Source: Chrysopilus asiliformis (taxonomy: Eukaryota; Arthropoda; Insecta; Diptera; Rhagionidae). From it: a stretch of 64,000 bases of DNA. A program made the translations under genes and the position numbers. The first letter of the stretch is position 1. Each line of letters starts with the position of its first letter. The notes below the pieces were generated by a model. The model did not search any database. It was not told the origin of the DNA and was given only the letters and a program-made list of their open reading frames with translations. The stretch is from contig OZ035963.1 of the NCBI GenBank assembly GCA_964034945.1, forward strand, positions 1,736,001-1,800,000, written 5' to 3'. Of the stretch, positions 49,547-60,257 are shown piece after piece.

Positions 49547-50730
49547 CGTAGACTCGTAGAATCGTAAATAAAATCGTAGTTTTTTGACAGTTCTCCATAC
49601 ACATTTTTTACGACGAAAACTACAATCTACCACACCCGAAGGTATGGTAAAATCGTAGTTTTTGTCGTACTTCTAATAAAGTGAGGTTAAGGTATGTTTT
49701 GTGACATGTCAACTTGGTGCCAACTCTAAAATGGACATTGGAAAAGCAAGTAAATTAAAGCATTTATATGATTTAGTATAAATTATGAGTTAAAAAATGC
49801 TTTAAATAATTTAGGTAAAGAAAATAAATAAAAGAGTCAAAAATTTACGACAAAACCCACAACCTCTAGTAAAGCGCTGCTCACGCTTCGTTGTACTTTT
49901 CCATCGTAGATGTACAGTACAATCTACGATTTTACTATCTACGATCAAGAGTGAATTGCCCTATTAATTTTACCGTTTTTCTTTTTTGTTTGCTGATGGA
50001 TTTCGTTGAAAGCAAGGTGATTTCCATAATAAATGTAATCATTTCCTCGAAAAATACTACCTTATAAACATGCTTTTTAATTATAAATATTTTTGACATT
50101 AAATCAAGATACTATATCTCTATTCTTCGATTGACATTTTTTTTATATGTGAAAAATGTAATGAAGAACAAATATCATTAGTCAACAGTGTTGTATATGA
50201 ATTAATTGGCTTAAAAACTTTTTATTATTGTTTATATATATATCATATTTCTGATTCAGTCATTCGAAGACAAACTGTAAAGCAAAAGATTTTTTGTTAA
50301 ATATTTTTCCAGTTTTGTGTGCGAATTGGAAGAGAAATATATGAGAAACAGAATTTACGGATTCAGCAATGAAAACAGAGGGAAAATGTTAAACAGGGAC
50401 TTTGTTGGAAAGTTGTTTGAATTCATCGGCATTAATTGTATTTTTTTTCTTTTTTTCCTGGTAAATATATACATTTTGCTGTTATTTATTTGTTCGCTGT
50501 ATGTAATTCTTTTATGTTGAGCTATGCCTGAGAAATTGTTGAAAAAAGGAGAAAATTATCCATAGCGCTGTTAGAGCGTTAGACTTATTCATGTAATATA
50601 CATGTGTATTAATGAGATATACATGTATACTTATAACCCCACATTGCTATATATATATATAAACCGTGTTTCATCTATCGTAGCAGAAGAAGTGAAAAGC
50701 AACATTCCACGATATATGTTGTACAATATG

Positions 50731-50871
50731 AAACTCCTATGTCTTCTGCCCCTAAATCTTTCACCTCATTCCTGAACGTTAAACGCGATTCCTTTGACGA
50801 CGAGCTTCCTTACAACTTGGGAAATACTATTGAGGAGCCGATGGTTATGTTCTGCAAGGGACCTCGCACAG
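50731..50871 (+). CDS. possible small ORF (46 codons) downstream of a TATA-like tract
   Basis: The frame starting ATG TCT TCT GCC encodes a 46-residue peptide including KRDSFDDELPYNLG and EEPMVMFCKGP before TGA. Its balanced codon use stands out from the AT-rich surroundings, and the frame stays open upstream to about 50681. A TATATAAA-like tract lies at about 50653-50664, roughly 30 bp before. It could also be one exon of a longer gene or a relic. No family recognised. Confidence 0.22.
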
Positions 50872-51942
50872 GATGAAATAGAAAAACGGGAGTCGACGCG
50901 ATAGGTGAACTCTAACGGAACAAGGCGGGTCCATTTTCCACCCACTTGGAATTTTTTCGGCTACTTTTCGACTATTTGGAAATAAGCGAATACATCGAAT
51001 ACCACCAACTAGCATAAAGAGAAAAAAAAAGTCAGAAAGAAGAAAGCACATGAAAAGTGCAAAGAGGGAGAAAATAGCTAAAAAACGAGCGAGTAAAAAA
51101 TCAAGAAAAACTTTTTTTTTTTGCTCCCACAACAAGGAAATGGAGATTTTTATTAATTTTTTTTTTCAAAACGAAAACGCAAAGTAAGTAGAGGTAAATT
51201 TTTATTTTTTTTTTGCGATATGTTTTGCGGAATATCTGGCAAAATTCTGAAATTCTGGATGCCAACATTCGATAATAAGGAATTTAAAGCAACGAAGCAG
51301 ATAAGAAAAAAATATGTCGTTCAGAAAAACTGAATAATTAATATAAATTTTTTGCAACTAACCATATGACCAACATTTACTGTTACTTGAAGAAGATATT
51401 TCAAAGTAAATTTCACCATTTTTCTGAATTGATTTTCCTTGGTTTTCGTCCCAATCAAATTTCTAAAATTGGTTGCTCCCCAAAATTTAAATCAGATAAA
51501 CTATTTATCTAACAATGAAACAATATTTGGAATTCAAAACGAAAAATATTAATTATATAAAGGTATTATTAAATAAAAAGAATTATTAAATAAAAAGGTA
51601 ATGGGAAAAAAAAGAGGTAAATGGAAATGTAATAAAATATAGGTTTTATTACTTTTCCCTTAACTTTGAAATGAAGAATTTTTAGCCAAAATTTAATTGT
51701 CATGTAATCGGCGGTATGGGACCGATAATTATGAATCACTAATATAATAAGATAAGTACTAATTATATGATTGTAAAAATCATTAATTAGGATTTTATTA
51801 ATTAGGATTTTATACCGTTCAGCCTTGGTCAGATGATCAGGTGGGAAATTCCCCACAAGGATTGTTTTTTAATTAGCTGATCACACATAATACATTCAAA
51901 GATTCATCTTTTGATTGGCCGAGTATAGATATTGAGGGTTGT

Positions 51943-51985
51943 TATAAATATCAAGGTCAATTTCGAAAATATTTAGTTTCAGTTT
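51943..51985 (+). promoter_or_regulatory. core promoter: TATA box and initiator candidates
   Basis: TATAAATA lies at 51943-51950. TTTAGTT (A at 51975) is 32 bp from the first T of the TATA box, the usual spacing; TTCAGTT (A at 51981), closer to the insect initiator TCAGTY, is 38 bp away. Transcription would start about 40 bp before the ATG of the 249-codon ORF. Confidence 0.6.
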
Positions 51986-52018
51986 GCAATTCGATTTGAT
52001 CAGTTTAATCATCAAAAA

Positions 52019-52768
52019 ATGAATATAAATCAGTTGGTAAAAGTGAAAATGGTCCTCCTGTCAATTAATAACAACCAGGAAGCAGAGGATAATTGTAATC
52101 TCGTTGAGCATGTCGTGAATATTAATAAACTGGACGAACAGAAAAAGGATCAATTATTTGAAAACACACCGTCTGGTAAATGTAGGGCACTACAAGTCCA
52201 GTGGTATCAGAGCCGGATGCGCAAAATAATGAAGGAATGGAATGTTTCAACGGTTTATCTTATGCAGTGGATCATCACTACCAAGGCCAGTGAAGTATTC
52301 GAATCAGATGGCTTAACCTATGAAGAAGTTGCCTATATGGTAGGACCGGATCGCGCTTACAGTTTGCACATCAAATCCATGAATTGCCGAATAGCACGAA
52401 CGCAAGTTTACCATGTCTTCAATAACACTGATCTGCAGAAAATTTTGGATAAATGTATCCTTAAAAAAAACCGTGAGGATCGCAGGGACCAGCTCAGGGA
52501 ATTGCTAAGGATTAGACGAAGTTCAGATGCTGAAATCGCAGAAAATTCAGATGAACTAGACTTCTCCGAAAGTTCGACCTCTCCGAGCTATTCTTCATCG
52601 TCAGATGATACTGAGTCTTCGTCGGATTCTGATTCAGATTCTGATTCATCTATTTCAAAAGACACTGATTCTTCAGGGGGTTCCTTCAAAAGAAACGATA
52701 CACCATGTTTAAACAAACGGACAGCTGAACATATCAACCCAGCCGTAGTAAAGCGACTTAAATTTTAA
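52019..52768 (+). CDS. intronless gene, unrecognised acidic Ser/Asp-rich nuclear-type protein (249 aa)
   Basis: The longest complete frame in the window, 249 codons from ATG to TAA, far above chance, with a TATA/initiator promoter just upstream and ATTAAA 73 bp after the stop. The N-terminal ~50 residues are polar. A predicted mostly helical core follows (about 55-145; VQWYQSRMRKIMKEW, LTYEEVAYMVGPDRAY). A strongly basic helix-like segment comes next (about 147-167; KKNREDRRDQLRELLRIRR). A Ser/Asp tail (about 168-222) is rich in casein-kinase-2-type SD/SE sites. The end is basic (KRLKF), a possible nuclear signal. A second Met at residue 11 is an alternative start. I do not recognise the family. 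It is convergent with the gene at 54069-54814. A role in chromatin or transcription is only a guess from composition. Confidence 0.85.
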   Translation: MNINQLVKVKMVLLSINNNQEAEDNCNLVEHVVNINKLDEQKKDQLFENTPSGKCRALQVQWYQSRMRKIMKEWNVSTVYLMQWIITTKASEVFESDGLTYEEVAYMVGPDRAYSLHIKSMNCRIARTQVYHVFNNTDLQKILDKCILKKNREDRRDQLRELLRIRRSSDAEIAENSDELDFSESSTSPSYSSSSDDTESSSDSDSDSDSSISKDTDSSGGSFKRNDTPCLNKRTAEHINPAVVKRLKF

Positions 52769-52840
52769 GTAAAGCATACTCAAATCACTTTTCATAGATT
52801 TGTATTTTTCTAAGTTCTTAATTGTTTTTTTTTACAAGTA

Positions 52841-52846
52841 ATTAAA
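52841..52846 (+). terminator. poly(A) signal candidate (ATTAAA)
   Basis: ATTAAA, the most common variant signal, lies 73 bp after the stop of the 249-codon gene and is preceded by a T-rich run. Confidence 0.45.
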
Positions 52847-53425
52847 TAACCAAGTCAATTATAAAAATTTTGTTTTTGAATTAAAGCTGCATTACTTTTC
52901 AGACATGATGCACTGTTTTCAAGAAAATCACAAAAAAACTATTTAATTTGTATGAGGGGTGGGGTGGGGGCAAGTAGATCAAACCTTTTTTTAGTAGTTT
53001 TTCAGATTTGTTTGCATCCAATTTATTAGAAATTGATAATTCAGAATCTCAATTCGGTGGATTTGGGGGGTGAAATAACCATTCAACTGACATAAGCAGG
53101 TAAAAAGCAATATGAGGTAAAAATATCATTACCTCAGAAACATGGAATAAAAACTAAGGGCTGGATTGGAATCAGCGTTCCCGCTTTACCCTTTATATCT
53201 TGTAAATCTGATTGGATGAAGTTTTTTTTTGTTACATACTATTTAATCCAAAGACATTTTTTTCGTTCGAACCAAAATTCGAAAATTTGAAAAAATGTTC
53301 TTGTGATATTGAATGGTGGATACGTTTAAATCAGAATTGCCACAGCTTTCGAGTCCAATTAGTTTCAGGTAGATAAAATTCTATATCTTCTAAGCATTTT
53401 CATGTAAAGATAGTATTTCTTAAAA
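52847..53425. other. 3' intergenic region
   Basis: About 580 bp between the intronless gene and the hAT MITE. It holds a G-rich patch (GGGGTGGGGTGGGGGC region, about 52956-52973) and no coding frame of note. Confidence 0.5.
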
Positions 53426-53433
53426 CTATAGAC

Positions 53434-53737
53434 CAGGCATCATCAGCTAGTGGCTCGGCTAGCTCATCACACAGATTGGCTTTAACAGTGTAGCCACTAT
53501 AATCGACCTTTTATTGTGTGCTGTAATGCTTGTGTGTTGCGGCTTCGGATCGCAGGAATAAAACGAATCGTGCTTTGAGTTGGAATCGGTGCATTATTAG
53601 CATGACGCAGTTCATTTTAAATCAGTTCGTGTCAAGCCATTGCCGTGGACGGTTGTGTTTCATTGAACTGTAATTTAATTTGTAGTGGTTATAAATTTTG
53701 ATTGTAAAGGGAGCGACAGTTACTTTGATGACCCCTG
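53434..53737. mobile_element. hAT MITE with perfect 8-bp target duplication
   Basis: A 304-bp element bounded by CTATAGAC on both sides (53426-53433 and 53738-53745). Ends are CAGGCATCATCA and, complemented, CAGGGGTCATCA, as in hAT elements. It is more GC-rich than the flanks and has no ORF. It sits in the spacer between two convergent genes and is unrelated to the 1.14-kb hAT family at 17.8 and 45.7 kb. Confidence 0.9.
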
Positions 53738-54004
53738 CTATAGACCATAACCCTCCGATTTTTTTCCAGAGACTTCAACTAATGAAATAAAAAAAAAATA
53801 ATTTTTGGGTGCAAGGTATTAGAAATAAAAGCGAGTGTAAAGCATAAAAGTTGAAATAAAATAAATATTTATCCAGCTTTTATTTCTGTGACACATTCAA
53901 AAAATAATTAATAAAAGCTTTTTTTTATTATTTACCTTCGCATATATTTATTCAAATCTTACACAAAATCAGTAAAAAAAAATCGTTTTCATAATTTTTT
54001 TACA

Positions 54005-54010
54005 TTTATT
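54005..54010 (-). terminator. poly(A) signal (AATAAA)
   Basis: AATAAA on the minus strand, about 60 bp downstream of the stop codon of the three-exon gene. Confidence 0.55.
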
Positions 54011-54068
54011 TAATATTTATATACATAGAAACAATTTTATATTTTCTTATTTAATTTCATAAAAAAAT

Positions 54069-54814
54069 TTAAAACTTAATTTTGTCGTGATGCAATTCAA
54101 AATTTAAAAATTTTTGTTTTTGAAGCAACAGTTGGGTGAAATTTAACGTTTTTTTGTCTCCCACAAAATTTCGTTGAATATGTCCCTGATCTTTTTTATC
54201 ATAGTTTTTCTGCAGAGGTTGAATGGTTCGACAATGGTCCAAAATTTTTGTGAATATCGTGGTTTGCCCAGATAAACGAGTTCTAAAATCAATTATTTTT
54301 AAATCTGTTGGATCTGCGTGGCAAATGTGGGCCAATTTCGGGCCTACAATACAAGCCACTTGGCTGCAAAATCCATTTTTGGTCGAAAATAATTTCGGTT
54401 CACTGATGCTGACATGCCACTCTGCGATTTTAACAGATTTCGCCTCCAAAGATTTTATAATTTTACGCAGTTGTTTTTGATACTATGTAGAGTTTTTTTT
54501 AAATAAATATACGATACATATACTTTTATAATTATTATAAACAAGTTTTCAAATCAAAACTTACCCAATAGTATCTTCTGCACAAAAACTTTCCCATATT
54601 TGTATTTTCAAATCTTCGTTTGCACCGATCTTCATTTAAGGATTGAAGTGTGTGTTCCAGCTCTCGCAATGAAGTAGAATGTTGCGTTCTGTTTTAAAAT
54701 TGCACAGCCAACAAGTTTTTTTTTAGAAAAAAATTTACAATTTTAGGAATTTTATTTTGCTAACCTGTTGTACACGTATTTTAAAAAAAGAATTTCAACT
54801 TGAAAACTATCCAT
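54069..54814 (-). CDS. three-exon gene, unrecognised protein (195 aa)
   Basis: Rebuilt from splice signals on the minus strand. Exon 1 is 54814-54765 (ATG, 50 nt), donor CAG|GTTAGC; intron 76 bp, acceptor AAAACAG. Exon 2 is 54688-54565 (124 nt), donor TGG|GTAAGT; intron 82 bp, acceptor ACATAG. Exon 3 is 54482-54069 (414 nt, with stop). The exons join in one open frame (phases 2 and 0) of 195 codons, and AATAAA follows. The N-terminal ~75 residues are charged and probably helical (SLRELEHTLQSLNEDRCK; YQKQLRKIIKSLEAK). Residues about 80-150 look like a compact mixed domain (EWHVSISEPKLFS, CSQVACIVGPKLAHIC). The end is basic and polar. No signal peptide or membrane segment. I recognise no family. 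The gene is convergent with 52019-52768. Both exon-joining and small intron sizes support a real gene, but expression is not shown. Confidence 0.7.
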
Positions 54815-55138
54815 GTCTTAAAATATTGAAAATATTTTATGATTTTCAGTTACTGATCTTTGAAATGAATTTCTTGGAACTAATAAATGATTTAGCACCC
54901 CAGAGTTTTTATATGGAAGATATTTTGTACCCACACCATTTTACATTGACAGATTATAAATATTATGATGAAACTTTGTGATTGTGTGAATATTTGGGAG
55001 AAAAAGTAATATCGCATGAGAAAAGGTTCGAAATTTATGGTGCTGAAATCATGGATTTCCCAATCGCCATAATCCATATTTGTGGGTATTTTAAAATATT
55101 TCAAAGTGTGCTAAAATAAAAATATTTATCGACTTAAT
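54815..55138. other. upstream region of the three-exon gene
   Basis: About 320 bp separating the ATG at 54814 from a palindromic MITE. It should contain the promoter. I see no TATA box at a convincing distance. Plus-strand frames here (54757-54981) are shadows. Confidence 0.4.
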
Positions 55139-55140
55139 CA

Positions 55141-55374
55141 GGGCAGCAATTATGTATTCCGACGCGTCTCTGTCTTTCGACTTCGACGCAGCTTTTAACT
55201 CTTGACTTCGCCATATCAGCAGCTTCAAATTTCCTGGAGTGACAGTCAGAATCACGTTTCGATTCATAGTGACGATTCCGCGAAATTTCAAGCTGCAGAT
55301 ATGGCGAAGTCAAGAGTTAAAAGCTGCGTCGAAGTCGAAAGACAGAGACGCGTCAGAATACATGATTGGTGTCC
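55141..55374. mobile_element. palindromic MITE with ~95-bp arms
   Basis: The left arm from GGGCAGCAATTATGTATTCC and the complement of the right arm from GGACACCAATCATGTATTCT pair almost perfectly for about 95 bp, including GACGCGTCTCTGTCTTTCGA, around a ~45-bp centre. Outer CAGG/CTGG resembles hAT ends, but no 8-bp duplication is visible. It lies just upstream of the three-exon gene, so it could affect its promoter. Overlapping short frames on both strands are products of the palindrome. Confidence 0.8.
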
Positions 55375-56072
55375 AGATGTTCGTTAAAAATACCCACAAA
55401 ACTACTGGTAATACCGATTTCCTTTAAAAAGAACATCGAAGTGGACAGGTAGAAAAAAAAACTGTGTTGATTGTAATGTCTGACTCATGGCTTTAATCAT
55501 TATTCCACTCTTCAGCATACATAGATTTTAAATCAAACGGTGGGGGCGGGGATAAAGACATGATAAGTAAATCATGAAATAAGGAATTACATACCATTTA
55601 AAAAGTTTACTTTGCACTAGTCTTGATAGAATTGCATTACAAATGAGAGGTGAATTGAAATCTTAGCTTACTGTGGTGAGGAAGGGATGAAGGGATGAAG
55701 GGAGAAGACGTATATGTTACCTGCTATAAAAAAGAATTTTTCATTTATAATCTTAAACAGAACTGATATCACTGTAATTTCGATGTGATTACCTATGATT
55801 TCTTATAAAGACAAAAAGTCAGTTCATTTTAGATTTTCCTGAAATCATAATTTGTTAAATGTTATGGATTCTAATTTTCACCAAAACTCGGACTTCTATG
55901 CAATTGATATTGAAGAAAATGTTTGCATATGCTCTCGTAATAGAAAAAACACCAAACCATTTCAGTGTCGACTATGTTTATTGGACTATGAATCAGATGC
56001 AAATGTTAACATAAAATGTTACATCAGAAACGTTAATGCAAAAAAAAAAAATAAAACTAAAAAAATCAACCT
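55375..56072. other. gene-free stretch with a weak zinc-finger-like relic
   Basis: The frame 55852-56079 (75 codons) contains PFQCRLCLLDY, reminiscent of the start of a C2H2 finger, but both His positions are absent and it ends in an A-run. I do not call it a gene. AAGGGATGA is repeated near 55683-55700. Confidence 0.35.
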
Positions 56073-56515
56073 AATATAGTTTGTCTGCCTGCTCCTCTTT
56101 CATATGCACACGGCTGAACCGATTGACCTCAAATTTGGCACATATGTATGTTCGACATACATCTGGTTCGATTGGAGCTTCGGACTCACTTTACCGCCTT
56201 CCCTCACTTCTCCACCCGACTGGTGGGGGAGTGAGGGAAGGCGGTAAAGTGAGTCCGAAGCTTAGTTTTCCCTCTATTTTACCCTTTCGCGGGAAAATTA
56301 TTGAGCCGATTCGCCTGAAATTTGGCATAGACGTTTGTCGGAGCTCCAACATGGATTCATTAAAAATTAGCCTGACAGATAACGAGACGGGATAAAGTGG
56401 ATCAGAAATTTAGTTTTTTCTCTTTGTTACTCTTTACTAGGAAAACTACCAGGCCGATTTTCCTCAAATCCGGCATAGAGGTTCATCGGGTATTCAGCTC
56501 GAACAGACTCATTGA
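56073..56515 (+). mobile_element. diverged Helitron-type element, family H copy 5
   Basis: Three internal units are visible: CTGAACCGATTGACCTCAAA (56114), GAGCCGATTCGCCTGAAATT (56301) and CAGGCCGATTTTCCTCAAAT (56451). The body matches 8331-8779, but the 3' hairpin and CTAG end are lost and the 5' end (CCTAATATAG then TTTGTCTGCC) is only a weak match. Older than the other copies. It contains the inverted duplication at 56176-56262. Confidence 0.7.
56176..56262. repeat. 41-bp inverted duplication (hairpin)
   Basis: Arms 56176-56216 and 56222-56262 pair at 39 of 41 positions around 5 bases. The right arm is the normal family-H sequence (GGTAAAGTGAGTCCGAAGCT); the left arm is its inverted copy in place of the usual sequence. 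Confidence 0.9.
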
Positions 56516-59223
56516 AGGTATTAATATTTTATTCTTTAGTTGACATTATAAAATAAGATAATTTCATAAAAAAAATAATTTGAATCGAGAATTTAATTGC
56601 CTACTCAAAATAAATTGATACCATAACTCGTGCCATGGTTCAATAGTGAACACTTAATTACAGTATCAATTAAATGCAAATAAATGTTAACAAGTGACGT
56701 CAAGTATCTTTTAGCACGCATTGCGTATTAAAAATACCTTCAGCCCATTGATTATTTACTAAGATTACTTCCTCGCTGTCTTGTGAAATACAAACAATCG
56801 ATTTCCGCGCGTATTTATTACTTACAATAGAATAAATATGGAATTTCATTAAATTAATACTGATTTATAAATGACGACTAGGGGGGTTGTGGTATTTTAT
56901 TATCGGCAGCAATAAATTGTAAAAAATAAGGGCTAAAGACAATGGATTGCAGGAAGTATGAATCAGATTTCTTAGTGATTTTTAATTTTAAATAAAACAT
57001 TTTTCAAATTTCAAAATTTTTAATTTTTTTCCTTAGATGTTGTTTTTTTACAAAAAAATCGTCATCCTGTGAGGTTTACCTGTAAAATAAAGTTTGTTAT
57101 TTTTTCGCATATATTTTTCAATTGAGAGTTTTCAAAACAAATCATTCATTGCCTGAAAAAAATAATGAAAGAAAAAATTATATTTGCAAAACAAAGAAAC
57201 TTTGTGGTTTTCATAATGGCAGTTAATGTCCTGTCCCTAATAGAATATCTACCAAAGATTGGTAAAGCTAGTGCCGTATAAGGAAAGCGGTAGAAGTGGA
57301 GGTAATTTTAATTCAATTTTGAGAAATCAACCCATCACTCGTGTCAAAATACAAGAACTTCATTTGGCATAATGTAGTCGGTCTGTGCTTGTGTGTAAAC
57401 AAAAACATATAAAAGCTTTTAATGTGAGTCGCTTAATGAATTTTTAGCTTTCTCAATTATCTTGAAGAAAGTAATATTTTGTAAATCGGGGTTGAGAATC
57501 AAAAAAGCATACCATTTTTGTACATAACGGCAGTGGGGTACACTTTTAGTCGAGGACATGACATTTTAAGATTATACAGAAAAATCTCCAAAATTATTAT
57601 GTGAAGCTGCTCTTATATTATACAAGCACTTTAAGACGCAGCCCAACTCAATCACCCCATTTTGGTTGATATTTTCTAAAATCACTTTCTTCCTTCATCC
57701 TTAATTTTCATGTATCCAGGGGTTTATTGTGGGGAGGATGCCAGGAACAAATTGGAACCACCATCAGAACCGCACTTTTGTTTATACACTTAACTCCTTT
57801 TTCTGAAGTCGAGTCCTTTCTAACATAGCTGCTGTTGCGGCTGCTGATGCCGATCTTATTCCCGGTTTTCTTCTTTTTTCATGAGCGACTTTTTGGCTTT
57901 TATATTTAACTAAACAAGAGACTTTACTTCCAGGCGGCTTTCTGTCACGGTGGAGTGCACAAAGACACTTAACACCACGATTTTGGTTTTAAATTGATCC
58001 AAAAAGTTCTCTTCCATGTTTCTGAGTTAGCGAGTAGTGCTCCTTTGAATTGAATGCAATATAATGTCTGAGATGGTGGTAGGATTGGTGTTGTTCTGAG
58101 TTTTTATACTTATCTTAAATTAAAATAGAACCAAGGTGTACACTACAAAGTCCTCACTCCACAAAAAAAGCATCTTTAGAAATCTTTTTCTTAACTCATT
58201 GTCGCGTTTTCATTTATCGTTGCCATATACTCTACCCCCTGCATGCGGCGATAAATCGAAAATAGCATTCAGTGAGTGGCTTAGGAAGTTTTATTCACTC
58301 CGTCTGCGATGTCAGAAGTTGAGATGTCCTGATGAGATAGATATAAGGATTATTCAATTAATTTAATTATTAAGCTGTCAATCAGTTTAAATATGGCGAC
58401 TAGACATAATAGGATTATTAATACTCTATACCTCGACGCTGAAGTACCCGGAAATGGACACTTTTATTCTTATAGTTTGGCCATGGACAGAATAACAAAC
58501 TTGTAACTCTTTTTTACTGTTGGTTTTTACATTTACATATATCATACTTACGCGAAAAATGTTTTTTATCGATTTTCTTTTCAGTTTTTTTTTGTGTGAC
58601 TTACAAAGTCTACCTTCTTAAAAATCTTAAGTAGTTTTTTAAGCAAGTTTGCAATTCACAAAAACTTGTACAAGAAAATTTAAGTGAGTAGATAATATTA
58701 ATATTATCCTCATAATGAAATTGTATATTTCTCAAGCTTCAGATCCCGATCTTAACCTTTCCTGCATGAATTTTTCTTCTTGGCTGGAAATTTGGATTCC
58801 AAAGGAAAATCACATTCATATTTTGGAAAAAACGCTTGAAAAAATCGGGCATCAAAATTATATAAAATTTAATGGGATTCTCCCATTTATCATCCATTCT
58901 AAATTACGGAATAACGGTAGTTTTCGTGTGGTAAATATAAAACTTACGGTTTATTCACAGATTTACTGTTTATTTAGATCATTCCGTGTATAAATGGTTT
59001 TTACAGCCTCCCAATTTTTCTAAAACGATTATTTAAATAAGCATATCATATATGATAAACGATGCAGTAAAGGGTTAATGATTCTGTTGGGACATCAATT
59101 TTCATCCAAAACATTTTACATCTAAATCCGCTTTAATATTCAGAGACTGTGTTTGTGTTTCACTTTAAGTAGTAAAATCGTAAACTATATTACTTTCCTG
59201 TAAGATTATCTTTGAAACTGATG
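56516..59223. other. gene-free stretch
   Basis: No supported gene. Frames at 58136-58366 and 58715-58993 (76 and 92 codons) lack splice context or domains. Low-complexity T-runs near 57030-57060. Confidence 0.45.
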
Positions 59224-59631
59224 AATATTAGTTGCGTTTTTTTAATGTTCTAGAACACGGAACATTAAAAAAACGATCCAGAGTAAGTGGGAAATTTCAT
59301 TGAGTTCGAATGGCAACTAACTTCACGTTGGTTACATCAGTAGGCCGTTACTGCTATACATTTTCTTGATATAATCACGATTCGCTATCTCCCATGATTA
59401 AAACTATTTCGCTGTCGAACAGAACCAACAAACCACCAACACAAAATCCTCAATTGAGAATAAAATGTCAGATTTATTATGTTGAAGTTAGCAGCATTTC
59501 ATTACCGTACATTACCGTATAAAATTTCCCTTTGTTCCAAGCGCTGTTCGAGATGAAAAGGTGGTGCAGGATTTTGTATGGACAGCTTGTTCTGAACTGC
59601 TTCAGAACATTAAAAAAACGCAACTAATATT
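59224..59631 (+). mobile_element. family R element, copy 2
   Basis: 408 bp, with ends GTTGCGTTTTTTTAATGTTC and its inverted partner GAACATTAAAAAAACGCAAC next to TA (extended inverted AATATTA). A terminal hairpin TTTTTTTAATGTTC...GAACATTAAAAAAA (59237-59273) and an internal TGTTCTGAA...TTCAGAACA hairpin (about 59588-59609) are present. Same family as 42547-42949 in inverse orientation. No coding capacity. Confidence 0.82.
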
Positions 59632-60013
59632 AATAAGTTCAATAAATTTCGCTATTTTTGAATCACGGTAAATTTGTACAGATTTTGACCGCAGAAACTA
59701 CAAAGTATCGGATTTTGAGGATTTGTGTTAACTTAAATTACTGAATGATTTCAGATTTTGTTAATAATTTTCAGTTTTATTTGTTTAAACTTGACAAATT
59801 ATTCTTAAAAGATTTCTTATATTTTTCTCTATGCAAATTAGTTACAGCAATCATCGAATTTCACAAGCGTGTTACAGCAATCATCGAATTTCACAAGCTT
59901 TGATAGATTCAAAAAAACTAATGTATTAAAGTTTTTTGGAATCTATCAAACTGTTCGAAGAAAATCTTTGGTTTCAAAAAAAATTATTACTTAAGAAAAT
60001 CGTTTTTATCATT
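59632..60013. other. gene-free stretch with a short tandem duplication
   Basis: GTTACAGCAATCATCGAATT followed by TCACAAGC occurs twice in tandem (about 59840-59898). Nothing else of note. Confidence 0.6.
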
Positions 60014-60257
60014 GAGGCGTTAAAAGCTAGAGTGGACCAACCCACATGTCGAAATCGTGAATTTTTGTGTTTGAATCACAATTGCGAGTGAGTTTTTAGA
60101 TAAAAATGTTTGGATGCACAAAAGAACATTTTAACACTGAGTAATAAAGTCCACAGAAATTTTTTTTCCGAAAATTTACAGTCAATAATAGTACAAAAGT
60201 GGGAAAGCTTCAAAAACTCGATTACGTGGGTTGGTCCACTCTAGCTTTTAACGCTTC
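60014..60257. mobile_element. palindromic MITE, family P copy 2
   Basis: 244-bp counterpart of 7740-7985, in the same orientation, with inverted ends GAGGCGTTAAAAGCTAGAGT. Differences from copy 1 are mainly in the T-runs. No coding capacity. Confidence 0.8.

Larger units (their letters stand above)
49325..51942. other. gene-poor stretch
   Basis: No convincing gene. It includes a short tandem repeat (49488-49546), a region of repeated TCGTAG/CTACGA motifs (about 49540-49950), a (TA)n tract at about 50650-50661 and a weak coding candidate at 50731-50871. The 95-96-codon minus frames at 50845-51135 and 51569-51856 are low-complexity Phe/Leu/Ile-rich noise. Confidence 0.45.

Noticed and set aside
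54223..54480. 85-codon plus-strand frame
   Set aside because: Antisense shadow of exon 3 of the three-exon gene.
55852..56079. Frame with PFQCRLC, resembling the start of a C2H2 zinc finger
   Set aside because: Both zinc-binding His positions are missing, it is short and runs into an A-rich tract; at best a relic.
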